DNA of 64,000 nt from the NCBI GenBank assembly GCA_027082955.1, contig JALWTA010000011.1, positions 8,569 through 72,568 on the forward strand, in the 5' to 3' direction. The translations under genes were made by a program, and so were the position numbers. The notes beneath the pieces were generated by a model that saw nothing but the letters and a program-made list of their open reading frames with translations, did no database searches and was not told the DNA's origin. Each line of letters starts with the position of its first letter. Within the stretch, counting starts at the first letter, position 1. This stretch comes from Sulfurovum sp. (GTDB lineage Bacteria; Campylobacterota; Campylobacteria; Campylobacterales; Sulfurovaceae). Shown one piece after another: positions 43,489-55,200 of the stretch.

Positions 43489-44337
43489 ATGAGACCGATA
43501 TTCCTCTGTGCCATCAACAACATCCTCAGCGGTACCTGCAAAGAGGACTGCAAGTTCTGCACACAGAGTGTGCGTTACCATGCCGACATCGAACGCTACA
43601 GCTACAAAGCGATCGATCAGATCGTAGCAGAGGCAAAACAGGCCAAAGCCAACGGTGCACTTGGCTACTGCCTCGTCACGGCTGGTAAAGGGCTCGATGA
43701 AAAAAAGACAGACTTCGTTGCCCGTGCAGCACAGGCGGTGAAAGCTGAAGTAGAGGGGCTCAACCTCATCGCCTGTAACGGTACGGCGACCAAAGAGCAG
43801 CTTCTGTACCTCAAGCAGCACGGCATTGACAGCTACAACCACAATCTTGAAACCTCGGAGCGATACTATCCGGATATCTGCCAAACACATGGGTGGCAAG
43901 AGCGCTACATAACCTGCGAGAACGTCAAATCTGTCGGACTGGCACTCTGCAGCGGCGGTATTTTTGGGATGGGAGAGCGTGACGAGGACAGAGATGCCCT
44001 GCTTAATGCCATTGTTTCTCTGCAACCCGAGTCTGTACCACTGAACTTTTATCATCCAAACCCTGCACTGCCCATCAAGACACGCAACATTAATCAGGAT
44101 GAAGCGGTTGAGATCATCAAAAAAGCACGCAGACTGCTGGGTGAAGAGCGTCTGCTGATGGTTGCGGGCGGCAGGGAGCTGCTCTTTAGCGGGGAAGAGG
44201 CAAAAATGTTTCAGGCTGGAGCCAATGCTATCGTAATCGGTAACTATCTAACCACAGCGGGAGAAGCACCGGATAAAGACAGAGCAATGTTAAGATCCCT
44301 TGGCTATGAGGTAGCTGTAAGCTGTGATACACACTGA
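43489..44337 (+). CDS. bioB: Biotin synthase
   Basis: BioB is a radical SAM enzyme that inserts sulfur into dethiobiotin. The 282-residue protein has CKEDCKFC at 17-24, whose three cysteines bind the 4Fe-4S cluster, and the later YNHNLETS and TRNINQ motifs of the family. It is slightly short compared with the E. coli enzyme (346), as is common in Campylobacterota. It begins immediately after the topA stop and overlaps the antiporter gene by 14 bp. Confidence 0.95.
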   Translation: MRPIFLCAINNILSGTCKEDCKFCTQSVRYHADIERYSYKAIDQIVAEAKQAKANGALGYCLVTAGKGLDEKKTDFVARAAQAVKAEVEGLNLIACNGTATKEQLLYLKQHGIDSYNHNLETSERYYPDICQTHGWQERYITCENVKSVGLALCSGGIFGMGERDEDRDALLNAIVSLQPESVPLNFYHPNPALPIKTRNINQDEAVEIIKKARRLLGEERLLMVAGGRELLFSGEEAKMFQAGANAIVIGNYLTTAGEAPDKDRAMLRSLGYEVAVSCDTH

Positions 44338-45487
44338 CATTACCTTGATTCTAACACTCTCTGTACTTATTTGGGGCAGTCCTTTTGCGGCTAAACTTTT
44401 ACGGCTTCCCATCCCCGCAATCGAGATCATTCTTGGTGCGCTCTTTGGCTTTTGGGGGCTTATTGGGCACAATACATACTTCGACCTTATTGCTGAGGTT
44501 GGCTTCCTCTATCTTATGTTCTTGGCGGGCATGGAGGTCGATCTTAAACAGCTTTCCGGCATCTCACCCATAATCTTGCGACGCAGTATACTGTTTCTTC
44601 TCATTATGGCATTTTTTTCGGTCATCTCCGGACTTCTCTTTGGGCTCAACACCATTGTCATCATTTCTATGCCGCTTATCTCCATTGGACTGCTAGCTTC
44701 CCTTTCCAAAACCTATGGCAAAAATACCCCATGGATCAAACTTGCATTTACCGCCGGTGTACTCGGAGAGATTATCTCTATAGCCATCCTCACCGTTTTC
44801 GATGCGGCAAGCACTACCGGTATGCACCTGTCACTTCTGGTCAAGATAGGCTATTTGGCATTGTTTGTCATTGCTGTCTATATCCTCTACCGCATGCTGC
44901 ATCTGCTCTTTTGGTGGTTCCCTGAACTGAAGCGTACATTGGTACCCAAATTCGATACATCTGATCAAGATATCCGTCTTGCCATGGCACTCTTTTTTAT
45001 TCTGATATCTGTCATGCTCGCGCTAGATCTCGAACTGGCATTGGGATCGTTTATCGCAGGTATGGCAATCTCCGCATTCTTTCACCATGAAAAAGCGCTG
45101 GAAACGAAAATGTCGAGTCTTGGATTCGGGTTTTTGGTGCCACTCTTTTTCATACATGTAGGCGCATCATTCGATGTTCGTTCTCTTGCCATTGACGGGG
45201 TCATCAGTGGGGCTTTGCTGATCACAGCACTGATGATCGGTTCCAGGCTGCTAGGTGCCATCGCACTAAAACATATTAACGGCTCACGGGATGCACTCCT
45301 TGTCGGGCTTTCCCTCTCCATGCCGCTGACACTGCTCATTGCAGTTGCTACCATCGGATATGAAACGAAGCTTTTGGATCTTTTACACTATTATCAATTG
45401 ATTTTGGCGAGTATTTTCGAGATCTTGATCGTTATGATTACGATCAAGATACTTCAAAAAGGATATGAGAGGAAACAGACAGATTAG
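44324..45487 (+). CDS. Cation:proton antiporter, CPA2 family
   Basis: A 387-residue membrane protein with about twelve helices, of the Kef/NapA type Na+(K+)/H+ exchangers. The core helices include GEIISIAILTVFD and ELALGSFIAGMAISAF, typical of the ion-binding region. It has no C-terminal TrkA regulatory domain, which many Kef proteins have. The start is a GTG at 44324 overlapping the 3' end of bioB, so it is cotranscribed with topA and bioB. Its stop overlaps that of the convergent gene at 45484 by four bases. Confidence 0.88.
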   Translation: MIHTDITLILTLSVLIWGSPFAAKLLRLPIPAIEIILGALFGFWGLIGHNTYFDLIAEVGFLYLMFLAGMEVDLKQLSGISPIILRRSILFLLIMAFFSVISGLLFGLNTIVIISMPLISIGLLASLSKTYGKNTPWIKLAFTAGVLGEIISIAILTVFDAASTTGMHLSLLVKIGYLALFVIAVYILYRMLHLLFWWFPELKRTLVPKFDTSDQDIRLAMALFFILISVMLALDLELALGSFIAGMAISAFFHHEKALETKMSSLGFGFLVPLFFIHVGASFDVRSLAIDGVISGALLITALMIGSRLLGAIALKHINGSRDALLVGLSLSMPLTLLIAVATIGYETKLLDLLHYYQLILASIFEILIVMITIKILQKGYERKQTD

Positions 45488-46320
45488 TTCTCAGCATCGA
45501 CCTCACGTATGGCTTCCTGAAGCAGTTTGTCTGCTTTTTGTTTTGCTTCCAGTTCTTCTTGTGTAATATTGATATCTACCCCTGATGCTTGTTTGACTGC
45601 TGCCGCTTTTGCCGCTGCTTCTTTTTCAAGCTTTGCTTTTTCGGCTTTCAGGCGGGCAAGTTCCGCCTCCTGTGCCCGTTTTCTGGCAGCTTTCTGCTCT
45701 GCTGCCAGTTTTTCCGCACGCGCCTTTTCGGCTGCTGCTTTGGCTTTGGCTTCTTCCTCTGCCTTCTTTTTTGCCGCTGCTTCCGCTTCTGCCTTTGCTT
45801 TTGCCTCAGCTTCCGCTTTTTTGGCTGCTGCTTCTGCTGCAGCTTTGGCTTTGGCTTCTTCTTGGGCTTTTTTACGGTCTGCTTCTTCTTGGGCTTTGAG
45901 TTTGTCTACCTCTACGGTCTCTTCAGGTTTCTCTTCCGGTTGAGATACTTCATCCTCGGAAGCGGCAGGGGCACTGTCTGCTTCCTGCTGTGCCTGAACA
46001 TCATCCGCAGCTTCTTGCTCCGCTGCTTTTTCAGGTACTTTGACAACCTCAACGTCTGCAGTATTGTCCTCTTCTGCATCTGCGGACTCTGTATCATCTG
46101 CTGCAGGCTCGTCCTCATCGATATCAGCATCGATCGCAGCATCATCTTCAGCATCCTGCAGTGCCTCTTGCTCATCAGCGATCTTTTTAAGTCCCTTAAG
46201 GAGAGAATCTTGTTCCTGTTCTATCGTCTGAAAGTTCTCTTTCAACTCAAACGGATTGTCTGAGGCATTTATCCCTGCCGTTGTTGCTACTATCGCCGCG
46301 ATCCATACATATCGTTTCAT
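45484..46320 (-). CDS. Exported Ala/Glu/Lys-rich coiled-coil protein
   Basis: A 278-residue protein: signal peptide (MKRYVWIAAIVATTAGINA), an acidic region rich in D/E/A (60-130), then about 130 residues of alternating A, E and K forming a long predicted coiled coil (AEAKAKAEAEAAAKKK). It resembles the TolA middle domain in composition but has no membrane anchor or C-terminal domain of TolA, so similarity may be compositional. It follows the ftsB-like gene by 2 bp and may act in the cell envelope; no function is known. Confidence 0.6.
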   Translation of the reverse strand: MKRYVWIAAIVATTAGINASDNPFELKENFQTIEQEQDSLLKGLKKIADEQEALQDAEDDAAIDADIDEDEPAADDTESADAEEDNTADVEVVKVPEKAAEQEAADDVQAQQEADSAPAASEDEVSQPEEKPEETVEVDKLKAQEEADRKKAQEEAKAKAAAEAAAKKAEAEAKAKAEAEAAAKKKAEEEAKAKAAAEKARAEKLAAEQKAARKRAQEAELARLKAEKAKLEKEAAAKAAAVKQASGVDINITQEELEAKQKADKLLQEAIREVDAEN

Positions 46321-46322
46321 TT

Positions 46323-46577
46323 TTACTCCTTAGGTTCTAATTGTTTCAACTCAAAATACGCCTTCTGAAGCCGCTGATTTTCGGACTTTAGGATACGCGC
46401 TTCTTGCTTCAAGGATGCCTTTTCGGTTTTCAAATGCCCAAGCACGGTAAGCGAATTCTCTCCGTAAATTAACACACCGACATATATACCGAAGAGCAAA
46501 ATCGCAATGGTCGCTGCCAGCAGAGTCTTGACTGAAAGCCCTGCCAAGGTAGCTACTTCATGGGAATTTGCCAACAA
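46323..46577 (-). CDS. FtsB/DivIC-like septum formation initiator
   Basis: An 84-residue protein with one membrane segment (LLAATIAILLFGIYVGVLIYG, given here as about residues 20-40) and a following coiled coil (LKTEKASLKQEARILKSENQRLQKAY in pieces). This is the layout of FtsB, which joins FtsL and FtsQ in the divisome. In many proteobacteria ftsB lies next to eno, as here (8 bp apart). The start is a TTG at 46577 with GGAG four bases upstream. Assignment rests on architecture and location. Confidence 0.75.
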   Translation of the reverse strand: MLANSHEVATLAGLSVKTLLAATIAILLFGIYVGVLIYGENSLTVLGHLKTEKASLKQEARILKSENQRLQKAYFELKQLEPKE

Positions 46578-46585
46578 ACTACTCC

Positions 46586-47875
<1,290 letters not shown>

Positions 47876-47949
47876 TTATATTCAAATGATACCTATTTTA
47901 TCAAAATTTACCCTATACTTAAATGAGAACGTTTTGCCCAAACTCAAAA

Positions 47950-48588
47950 TCAGTATACATCCGGCATGTGAGGCTTGACCGGTACCATCGTACGCAAATA
48001 GGCTTTGATATAGGCTGGGGTTTGTGCATTTTCCTTGTAACCGCTTTTTTTCAGGTCGTAATAGACAAACGGCAGGTAGTGTTCTCTGGTAACTACAACC
48101 TTTGTTTTGCCTTTCTGCGCCCATTTAAACATAGTAGCGGCACCCTTTTCTCCTACGTGAATACATCCATGCGACATGGCATCACTGTTACCCATATGAA
48201 TGGCATGTCCCTGATGGGTAAACCATAAAGAGAAGTCCATATTGTTCACCCCGTTGGGATCAGGATGTGCTTTGGACATATAGAAACGCTCTTTGCGCCA
48301 AACGGTAAAGATACCCGAAGGGGTCTCATGCCCTTTGGCTCCGGATGAGATCACCGCTGCCCACCACACAACACCGTCACTGTCTATCGCATAGGCAAGT
48401 CCATCCGCACCCTGCTCACGCAAGGAGACAACAATATAGTCCTGCCCAGAGAGATCAACAATATTCTCTTTACCTTTATCAACAACCGCAAATCGGCTCT
48501 TGCTCAACGGGAATACTTTACTGCTTGCATCTGCCGCATAAAGCAGTGCAATACTGAAACATAGTATAAAAAGATAGCGGTGCAGCAT
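47950..48588 (-). CDS. Exported L,D-transpeptidase (YkuD family)
   Basis: A 212-residue protein with signal peptide (MLHRYLFILCFSIALLYAA) and a YkuD domain at about 50-165. The catalytic motif is HAIHMGNSDAMSHGCIHVG with His131 and the nucleophilic Cys142. Such enzymes make 3-3 peptidoglycan cross-links or attach proteins to the wall. Two further YkuD genes with lipoprotein signals lie at 60837 and 61858. It is monocistronic, with a 130-bp gap upstream shared with the divergent lipoprotein gene. Confidence 0.9.
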   Translation of the reverse strand: MLHRYLFILCFSIALLYAADASSKVFPLSKSRFAVVDKGKENIVDLSGQDYIVVSLREQGADGLAYAIDSDGVVWWAAVISSGAKGHETPSGIFTVWRKERFYMSKAHPDPNGVNNMDFSLWFTHQGHAIHMGNSDAMSHGCIHVGEKGAATMFKWAQKGKTKVVVTREHYLPFVYYDLKKSGYKENAQTPAYIKAYLRTMVPVKPHMPDVY

Positions 48589-48718
48589 AAAAATCCTATT
48601 TTATTTACTTATATTCAAAAAATTTACTTTATTATATTCACAATATCTGAAAATTATCATTAAGAAACCTCTTTTTTGTTATACTCCTTTTATAAATGAT
48701 CACCAAAAAGGCACAAGT

Positions 48719-48955
48719 ATGCAACATTTTATCCTTGGTTTTGCTACAGCAGGTATGTTCTTTCTCTTAAGCGGATGCGGAAGCACTGCTCCCGTCATGA
48801 AAAGCCCTTCATTCCAACAAGGCGAACAGGACGGCTGTCAAACAGCCCGTGGCGAGTACACCAAATCAAGCGAACTTTTCAGAACAGACCCCGATTATGA
48901 AAACGGATGGTTTGCCGGAAGAAGAGCATGTAACCCTGCATTCCACAGAAAGTAG
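48719..48955 (+). CDS. Small lipoprotein of unknown function
   Basis: A 78-residue protein with lipobox LLSGC (Cys20). After cleavage about 58 residues remain, with two cysteines (CQTARGEY and RRACNP) and a repeated FxxGxxDG/ENGWFAGRRAC-type pattern that could form one disulfide. I know no family for it. It is divergent from the L,D-transpeptidase gene, so envelope work is likely, and a hairpin terminator overlaps its stop codon. Confidence 0.7.
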   Translation: MQHFILGFATAGMFFLLSGCGSTAPVMKSPSFQQGEQDGCQTARGEYTKSSELFRTDPDYENGWFAGRRACNPAFHRK

Positions 48956-48980
48956 CCAACTGGCTATAAACTATCGTTTT
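48953..48980 (+). terminator. Hairpin terminator after the small lipoprotein gene
   Basis: TAGCC and GGCTA arms (48953-48957, 48962-48966) around AACT, followed after ten bases by a T-rich run. It includes the stop codon of the lipoprotein gene and could also serve the convergent gene at 48986. Confidence 0.5.
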
Positions 48981-48985
48981 TCTTT

Positions 48986-49978
48986 TCAATAGTCAAACAC
49001 ATGTTCCAGCTTCATCGCCTTGTCCGGAGGTAGAAAAGCGTCATACAGCCGGTAGTCTCCGTTGCGAAGCGTTTGTGCCAGTCCGCCGATACTGCTTTCA
49101 AACAGACAGCGGTAGTAACCCGGCTGGCTTAAAACCCTACTTTCAAGCAGACAGTGCCTTGCTTCTATTTTCTTTTTATCGTTACTAACCACACTCAAAA
49201 GAATCGGTATATCGGCACCGTTGCCTGCAATCTCATCAATATCGTACCCCGATTTTGCTACAGCAAGGATGTGATCCTTGAACGGATCATATCTGGGCAG
49301 GAAACGTATCTCTTTTTGTGTACCTTTGTGCATCACGACACGGGTTTGCATAGAGGGTGCCTCATAGCCAATAGCGGTAAAGAATCCGATGACCTTTGCA
49401 TAGATATATTTGATACCATACTCAATACTCAACGCAAGTTTCCGTTCACACTTGCGGATAAAATCTGGGCCGAAAAAATCATTTTGGGTATATATACCGA
49501 TGAGCTTTTCGCCAAAATCAAATAGATACCACGGTTTCTGCTTGATAAAGTCAACATACTCCTGCGCGACTTTGGCGCCATACTCCTGTTCACTGGTACG
49601 CCCATGGGTCTGTGTCAATGCGGCAAGACGCCCGATACTGTTGCCGTAAAGTGACTTTATTGTGTACTCCACAGTGGTACTCGTCCCGATGACCATTACC
49701 ATAATATGGTAACCTGTATTGAACGGGTAGTGATGCTTGACAGTCTGGTCATACATTGCCTTGTACCCCTGCCAAAACTGTGCGATATGCCCAAAATATG
49801 GAAAGTCGTACGACGGATGTGTTTTAAGAAACGCCGCATACTCTTCAGGGCTGAAAACCAGAAACCACTCTGGATAGGTCAGATAGGTCTGATCGGCCGG
49901 ACGCTTGTACGCCTCTGCCATATGTGCGCCCACTGCAATAGAGAAGAGCAGCAGGGCTGCAACAATCCACCGTTTCAT
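48986..49978 (-). CDS. Exported protein of unknown function, 330 aa
   Basis: A 330-residue protein with an N-terminal hydrophobic segment (MKRWIVAALLLFSIAVGA) serving as signal or anchor, then a mostly soluble domain rich in aromatic residues (QTYLTYPEWFLVFSPEEYAA, in pieces TYLTYPEWF and SPEEYAAF, near the start). No motif I recognise. It overlaps the FAD oxidase/methyltransferase gene by four bases and should be in the same operon, hence a partner in that pathway is likely. Confidence 0.75.
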   Translation of the reverse strand: MKRWIVAALLLFSIAVGAHMAEAYKRPADQTYLTYPEWFLVFSPEEYAAFLKTHPSYDFPYFGHIAQFWQGYKAMYDQTVKHHYPFNTGYHIMVMVIGTSTTVEYTIKSLYGNSIGRLAALTQTHGRTSEQEYGAKVAQEYVDFIKQKPWYLFDFGEKLIGIYTQNDFFGPDFIRKCERKLALSIEYGIKYIYAKVIGFFTAIGYEAPSMQTRVVMHKGTQKEIRFLPRYDPFKDHILAVAKSGYDIDEIAGNGADIPILLSVVSNDKKKIEARHCLLESRVLSQPGYYRCLFESSIGGLAQTLRNGDYRLYDAFLPPDKAMKLEHVFDY

Positions 49979-52149
49979 CTATGCTCCTTTTTGACAAACC
50001 CAAGCAGGATATTCTCACTCGGATCACCTTGCTGTCTCAGACGGTATTCCATATCTTCAAATCCTTTTGCTTCAATGTCCCGCACGATCTGCTCAACCGG
50101 TTCAAACTCCCGTACCTCATGCTCCTCTGTCTCCCATGTTTCGTTGGTCACGGCATTGAATACCGAATGGATAAGAGAGACAAAATCGAACATCATACTC
50201 TCTTTGACATCATGTTCTCTAATGATGAAAACCCCTCCGGGCTTCAAAATGCGCCGTATCGCTTCATGCACATGTCCTCGCTCCCGCTTTGGCAGGTGGT
50301 GCAACCCACCATATACAGTGACCACATCCATCTGCGCATCGCCTATCTTTTCAAGCATCGTAAGCAGTGATCCGGCACCTATACGATACTTCGCATGCGC
50401 CTTTTTTGTTCCCATAAGTCTAAAGATGGAGGAGAGCGCAATACCGGAACTCTCCCTGTAGTGCCTGCTTGGCTTAGCAGTATCGGTCGGTTCAAGTACC
50501 AGCATATCGTGTACGTTCCTCCCCTGAAGTATCTCTGTGCTCTGTTCCAACAGTACACGGTTTTGTGTTCGCAGTTGACGATACACGTTCCACAGGGTAC
50601 GGGGAGAGCGCAGACTTTTGACACCAAGCGCACAGGTATTCTGTATCTGAGTGTAGATCTCCTGCTCACTCCGGTATGACTCTCTGGTCTGACACACTGC
50701 TGCAAAAACCCGCTTTTCATCGGTACGGAACACAAACCGCAAAAAATCATACAGTCTGTCACGGTACCGTGCATCAGCCAGTACATCATAGTGGTGACGT
50801 GACGGTGCCAATGCCTCGGGATAGATATACTTTTCAAAGAGTGCATTTTTGAATTTATAGTACGGATCAAGCTCTTTTTTCAGTGTTTCAAAGCGTTTGA
50901 AGTTCGGATATGCCGCGCACAGCTGTGCTTTGGTGGCATGCGGCTGATAGGGCAGATAGTACGCACCCCCACAGGCAATGGCAGCATCGATCGCTTTGCG
51001 TGTCCAGACAGAAACTGCCTGGCGCTCCTCATAGGAGGTGCCCTGATGGTAGTAGACCACAAACGCGAGCACCTCATCTCTGCTCCAGGAGAGCAGTGCC
51101 GTCTCATCGGCAATGGAGTGCCGGATGGAGATATTGATAATATTGGCACCGTAGGTTCTAAACACCTCTCCTGCCATCTGTACAAAACGTTCGGCATTGG
51201 CTACAGGGATGAAATACTCCTGAAGCACATAGGTCGACCGCTTTCGGCTCAACGGCTCAAGCTCTGCTACATCGTAGCTTGCTTCATAGTTGCGTGTATG
51301 TACCCGCTTCTTCGAGAAAATCAGCGGATCGTAGAGGTACTCCCTGCGCCATTTGCCAAAAGGTGTTTTGGCAATCGCCCACAACGCATACTTCTCAAGT
51401 GCGTAAAAATGTTTTACCCTTTGCAGCGGCTCGGTATGTGTAGGGGGCTCGTCTGTCTCTATCCAGGTGACCGCATTGACCCTGGTATAGTGCGGCGGAT
51501 AGATATCGGCATTGTGAAACACCGCCTTTGTATTGCCGGTGATCTCTTTGAGCCTGCCTATATACTTAGAAAGCGGCATCTTCTCACTCTGCTGCATCAC
51601 ATTGGTATTGTCTGTCAGCTTCAGCGTAGCTTCAGTGATGATACCTATGGCACCATACCCTCCCACAAGCATTGAAAACGCTTCCGCATTCTCCTCTGGG
51701 CTTGCATACTTTATATTGCCAAAAGCATCGACATACTGCAAACCAAGCAGCGAAATCGCCAAGGGACCTGCTCCTACGTATCTGCCGTGCACATTGACAC
51801 TGATGCTTCCCCCTACTGTAAAGTTGGCATAGGTTTGCATCACCTTGACCGAAAGACCGTGAGGCTCTATATAGGCCTGCATTGCCTTCCATGTCATGCC
51901 TGCCTGTACAGTAATTGTCTTGCCTACAGGGTCGAACTGCACCACTTCCTTCATGTTCCGTAGATCTATATGGACTGTCTCCTCATGGGCAGTCTGCTTT
52001 CCCATACTGTAATGCCCGCCGCCAATGGAGATGGCATCGCAGTGCTTTACAGCCTCGCATACCTCTGTTGTGCTTTTGGGGTAGAGTATGCCATTAACCT
52101 CTACGGGGTTGAGTCCTGTGACATCATTGATGATATTGTGCATCTGCAT
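49975..52149 (-). CDS. FAD-linked oxidase fused to a methyltransferase-like domain
   Basis: A 724-residue fusion. Residues 1-460 are a VAO/FAD-linked oxidase (FAD_binding_4): AISIGGGHYSMGKQT, GMTWKAMQAYI and VGGSISVNVHGR bind FAD. Residues about 500-724 resemble a class I SAM methyltransferase, with VYGGLHHLPKRE and ILKPGGVFIIREHD, but motif I reads VLEPTDTAKP and lacks the usual glycines, so SAM binding is doubtful. Actinobacterial TmsAB fusions that make 10-methyl fatty acids have the same order of domains; this is an analogy. The start at 52149 has AAAGGA upstream; 52182 does not. A MerR-type half operator lies at 52205. Confidence 0.75.
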   Translation of the reverse strand: MQMHNIINDVTGLNPVEVNGILYPKSTTEVCEAVKHCDAISIGGGHYSMGKQTAHEETVHIDLRNMKEVVQFDPVGKTITVQAGMTWKAMQAYIEPHGLSVKVMQTYANFTVGGSISVNVHGRYVGAGPLAISLLGLQYVDAFGNIKYASPEENAEAFSMLVGGYGAIGIITEATLKLTDNTNVMQQSEKMPLSKYIGRLKEITGNTKAVFHNADIYPPHYTRVNAVTWIETDEPPTHTEPLQRVKHFYALEKYALWAIAKTPFGKWRREYLYDPLIFSKKRVHTRNYEASYDVAELEPLSRKRSTYVLQEYFIPVANAERFVQMAGEVFRTYGANIINISIRHSIADETALLSWSRDEVLAFVVYYHQGTSYEERQAVSVWTRKAIDAAIACGGAYYLPYQPHATKAQLCAAYPNFKRFETLKKELDPYYKFKNALFEKYIYPEALAPSRHHYDVLADARYRDRLYDFLRFVFRTDEKRVFAAVCQTRESYRSEQEIYTQIQNTCALGVKSLRSPRTLWNVYRQLRTQNRVLLEQSTEILQGRNVHDMLVLEPTDTAKPSRHYRESSGIALSSIFRLMGTKKAHAKYRIGAGSLLTMLEKIGDAQMDVVTVYGGLHHLPKRERGHVHEAIRRILKPGGVFIIREHDVKESMMFDFVSLIHSVFNAVTNETWETEEHEVREFEPVEQIVRDIEAKGFEDMEYRLRQQGDPSENILLGFVKKEHR

Positions 52150-52204
52150 GATAGATCCTTTCTGTATGGATAGTGCTATCATAACAGAATAAAACTTAAA
52201 GCAT

Positions 52205-52228
52205 AAAGTGACACTTTACACTTTTTAT
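52205..52228. promoter_or_regulatory. MerR-type operator copy upstream of the oxidase/methyltransferase gene
   Basis: AGTGACACTTTACACTTTTTAT here matches AGTGACACTTTTCACTTTTTAT upstream of the MerR gene at 56420-56441, differing in one position (given in part: AGTGACACTTT shared). It lies in the short gap before the fusion gene and overlaps the stop of the upstream gene, implying a separate promoter. Confidence 0.6.
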
Positions 52229-55200
52229 GTATTCTTTTCAAGCGCTATTGCCAACTGTTTCGCACCTTTAAAATCCGCTTTCCCCGTACCCAGTACCGGA
52301 ATGGCATCGACCTTGTAGGCTTTGGAGGGGACAAAGAGCGGGTTGAGATTCAGTGTACCCACCTGCGCCAGCACCTCATCGATCTCACGCTCTCCCTCAA
52401 AAAGCAGCACGACCGCCTCACCCTTTTTGGCATCCGGAACCGCTGTGACGGCGATCTTCTCATCCGGCTGCAGCAGCTTGCCGATCTCCTGTTCGACCAT
52501 ACCAAGGCTCACCATCTCGCCGCCAATCTTCGCAAAACGGCTGTAGCGGTCGACAATGGCCAAAAAGCCGTCCTCGTCCAAGCGTCCTTTATCCCCCGTA
52601 ACATACCAGCGAATTCCGTCGATCTCTTTGATGACCGTAGCAGTCTTTTCAGGGTCTTTAAGGTAGCCCTTCATGATCTGCGTACCCCCGATGAGGATCA
52701 TCCCCTCCTCTCCTATGGACAGCTCTTCAAAGCGCTCCGGATCAACAATGCGGAAACTGCTTCCGGGTACGGGCAGTCCTACTGTTCCGGGTTTGTTCCC
52801 AATCTGCGGTTTCCATGTATCAAACAGCAGCACATCAGGAATGTTGACCGATGCAACAGGGGTGGTCTCTGTCGCACCGTACCCTTCAAATATCTCTTTG
52901 TTGAACTTCTCCATAAACTCTCTGCGTATCTCACTAGAGAGCTTCTCTGCACCGGCAATGATCAGGCGCAGGCTCTTGAACATCAGCGGATGCACCTTTC
53001 TGTTACGTGTATACAGACGCAGGAAGGTCGCTGTTGCAAACAGCATCGTTGCCTCATAACGGGCAGCTATCTTCCCGATGCCTACCCCGTCAGTCGGATC
53101 CGGATGGCATACCACCGGTATCCCCTCGATCAGCGGCAGCAGGGTTGTAACCGTCAGCCCGAAGGAGTGAAATACCGGCAGAGTACCAAGCATCACATCC
53201 TCATCCGTCGGATTGATCAGTGTGATCATCTGTTTGATGTTACCCATAATATTTTTATGGCTTAGTGCAATCCCTTTGGGATTCCCCTCGCTTCCGCTTG
53301 AGAAGAGGATCGCCGCTGTCGATTCGGTATCACTTTTGCGAACAAAGAACAATTCAAGCAGCGATGTCGGCAGCACTTTTACCGTTGCGAGCATCATCAC
53401 ACTCTCGACCTTTCCTATCTCCTCTTTGATATCCTCCAGATAGACCACATGCACAAGTGAGAGCACCTCTTCAAGGTCAAACCCTTTTGCTTTCAGTTTT
53501 GTTACAAACTGTCTCGATGCGACGATGGTATCGATATCTGCCGTTTTCAGGGCATGTTTCAGACTCTCTGTACCGCTGGAGTAGTTGAGGTTGACAATGC
53601 TTTTGCCAAGTACAAGCACAGCCATATTTGCCAAAGAACCGCCCGCAGACGTAGGCACAATCAGCCCAATATGCTGTGACTGACCCAGTTTTGGCTTCAA
53701 CTTTCGCGCCATCAGCAGTGTCCCTGCAATAAACCGGTGTGCATTGAGCTCTACTCCGGTTGAGTCCGCAATACAGAGACTGCTTCCACTCTCTTTGGCA
53801 GTCCTCAGCCATGCACTTTGCAGCGGCGGTAGATGCTCTGCGTATGCCTTCCAGCTGAGAATGGAAAGATCAAAGACCGCCTTTTTCACCTCCTGTGCAC
53901 GGGCATGGATGGGAAGCGGTTTACCAAATGTCACACTGATATCTTTGCTGCGTTTGCGCTTCATCTTGTTGGAGGCATGAGAGAAGTTGTCTTCCCACAG
54001 CCCCCGCAGATAAAACGGAACGATTGTTGCCTCTTCAACATCCTTACACGCCATTTCAAAGCCGCGCTGGAACGTACCGAGGTGTCCGTTTCGTGAGATG
54101 TGCCCCTCCGGGAACAGCGCAACGGTCTCTCCCCGATTAAGTGCTTCAGTCACCAGATGCAGTGCACTTTTGCTGCCCCTGCTGGAAATGGGGATGACCC
54201 CGAAAAACTTGAAAAAGGGCTTGAGGTACCATATCTCATAATAGCTGCGTTCCATGACAAAGCGTATCTGCTTGGGGTATGCCATCTGCAAAATCGCCCA
54301 ATCCAGAAAAGAGATGTGGTTACCAAGAAGCAGTACCCCTTTACGTGTATCGATATGTTTAAGTCCCTCAACAGTAAGGCTGTACTTGAAGCTGATAATG
54401 CGCAGTACCAGATACCGCACAAAAGACTGCGGCATCTTCACCAACGTATAACCCATGCCCAAAAATGCGATCACGGCGATAAGATAGAAAAGCCCTGTCG
54501 AAGAGACGTGAAAGTAGCCAAAAAGCGCAGTAAGCAGCAGTGCGATCAACATACCGATATTTTGCATGAAGTTGTTACCTGCAAGCACTTTTCCAAGACT
54601 TTTAAGCGGCGTGGCAAACTGTATCATGGCATTGAGCGGTACCACCAAGAGTCCGCTGAAAAAGCCAAAGGCAAAGAGTGCACTTCCCAGCCAAAAAAGA
54701 TGAGACAGAGAAGGGATCAGATAGAGCGCAAGTGTCACACCGGCAGCACCAAGCGGGATGATCCCCGTCTCAATGTAGTTTCGACTCGCACGCCCCGCAT
54801 AGACCGACCCGGCAATCATCCCTACACCCATCAACGACAAAAGCCCCTGCGCCGTAACAGTGTCGGTAATGCCCAGTTTCCCTTTAAGATACTCTCCAAA
54901 GATCGCTACAAGCACCTGAGAGATCCCCCACAGGATACTCAGCCCTACAATACTCAACCATACGATCTGCTCGCGCTGCAATACACCAAGATTGGCTTTC
55001 AGGTAGTGAAGCGATGCATACTCATCTACCTCAAAATGCATCTGCTCATCTGTCTTTCTGGCACGGAATATCTTTGCCAGTCTGCGCGCAAACAGAAACT
55101 CTACGGTACTTGCAGCCACCAGCAAAAACCCTACAGGGGCAATGTAGTGTAAAATCTGCGACGGGTGGGTACTTCTGTCTTGCAGCAGTGCTTCAAAAAA

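Noticed and set aside
45589..46263. 224-codon cysteine/phenylalanine-rich plus-strand frame
   Set aside because: It is the antisense reading of the Ala/Glu/Lys coiled-coil gene, and its odd composition follows from that repetitive sequence.
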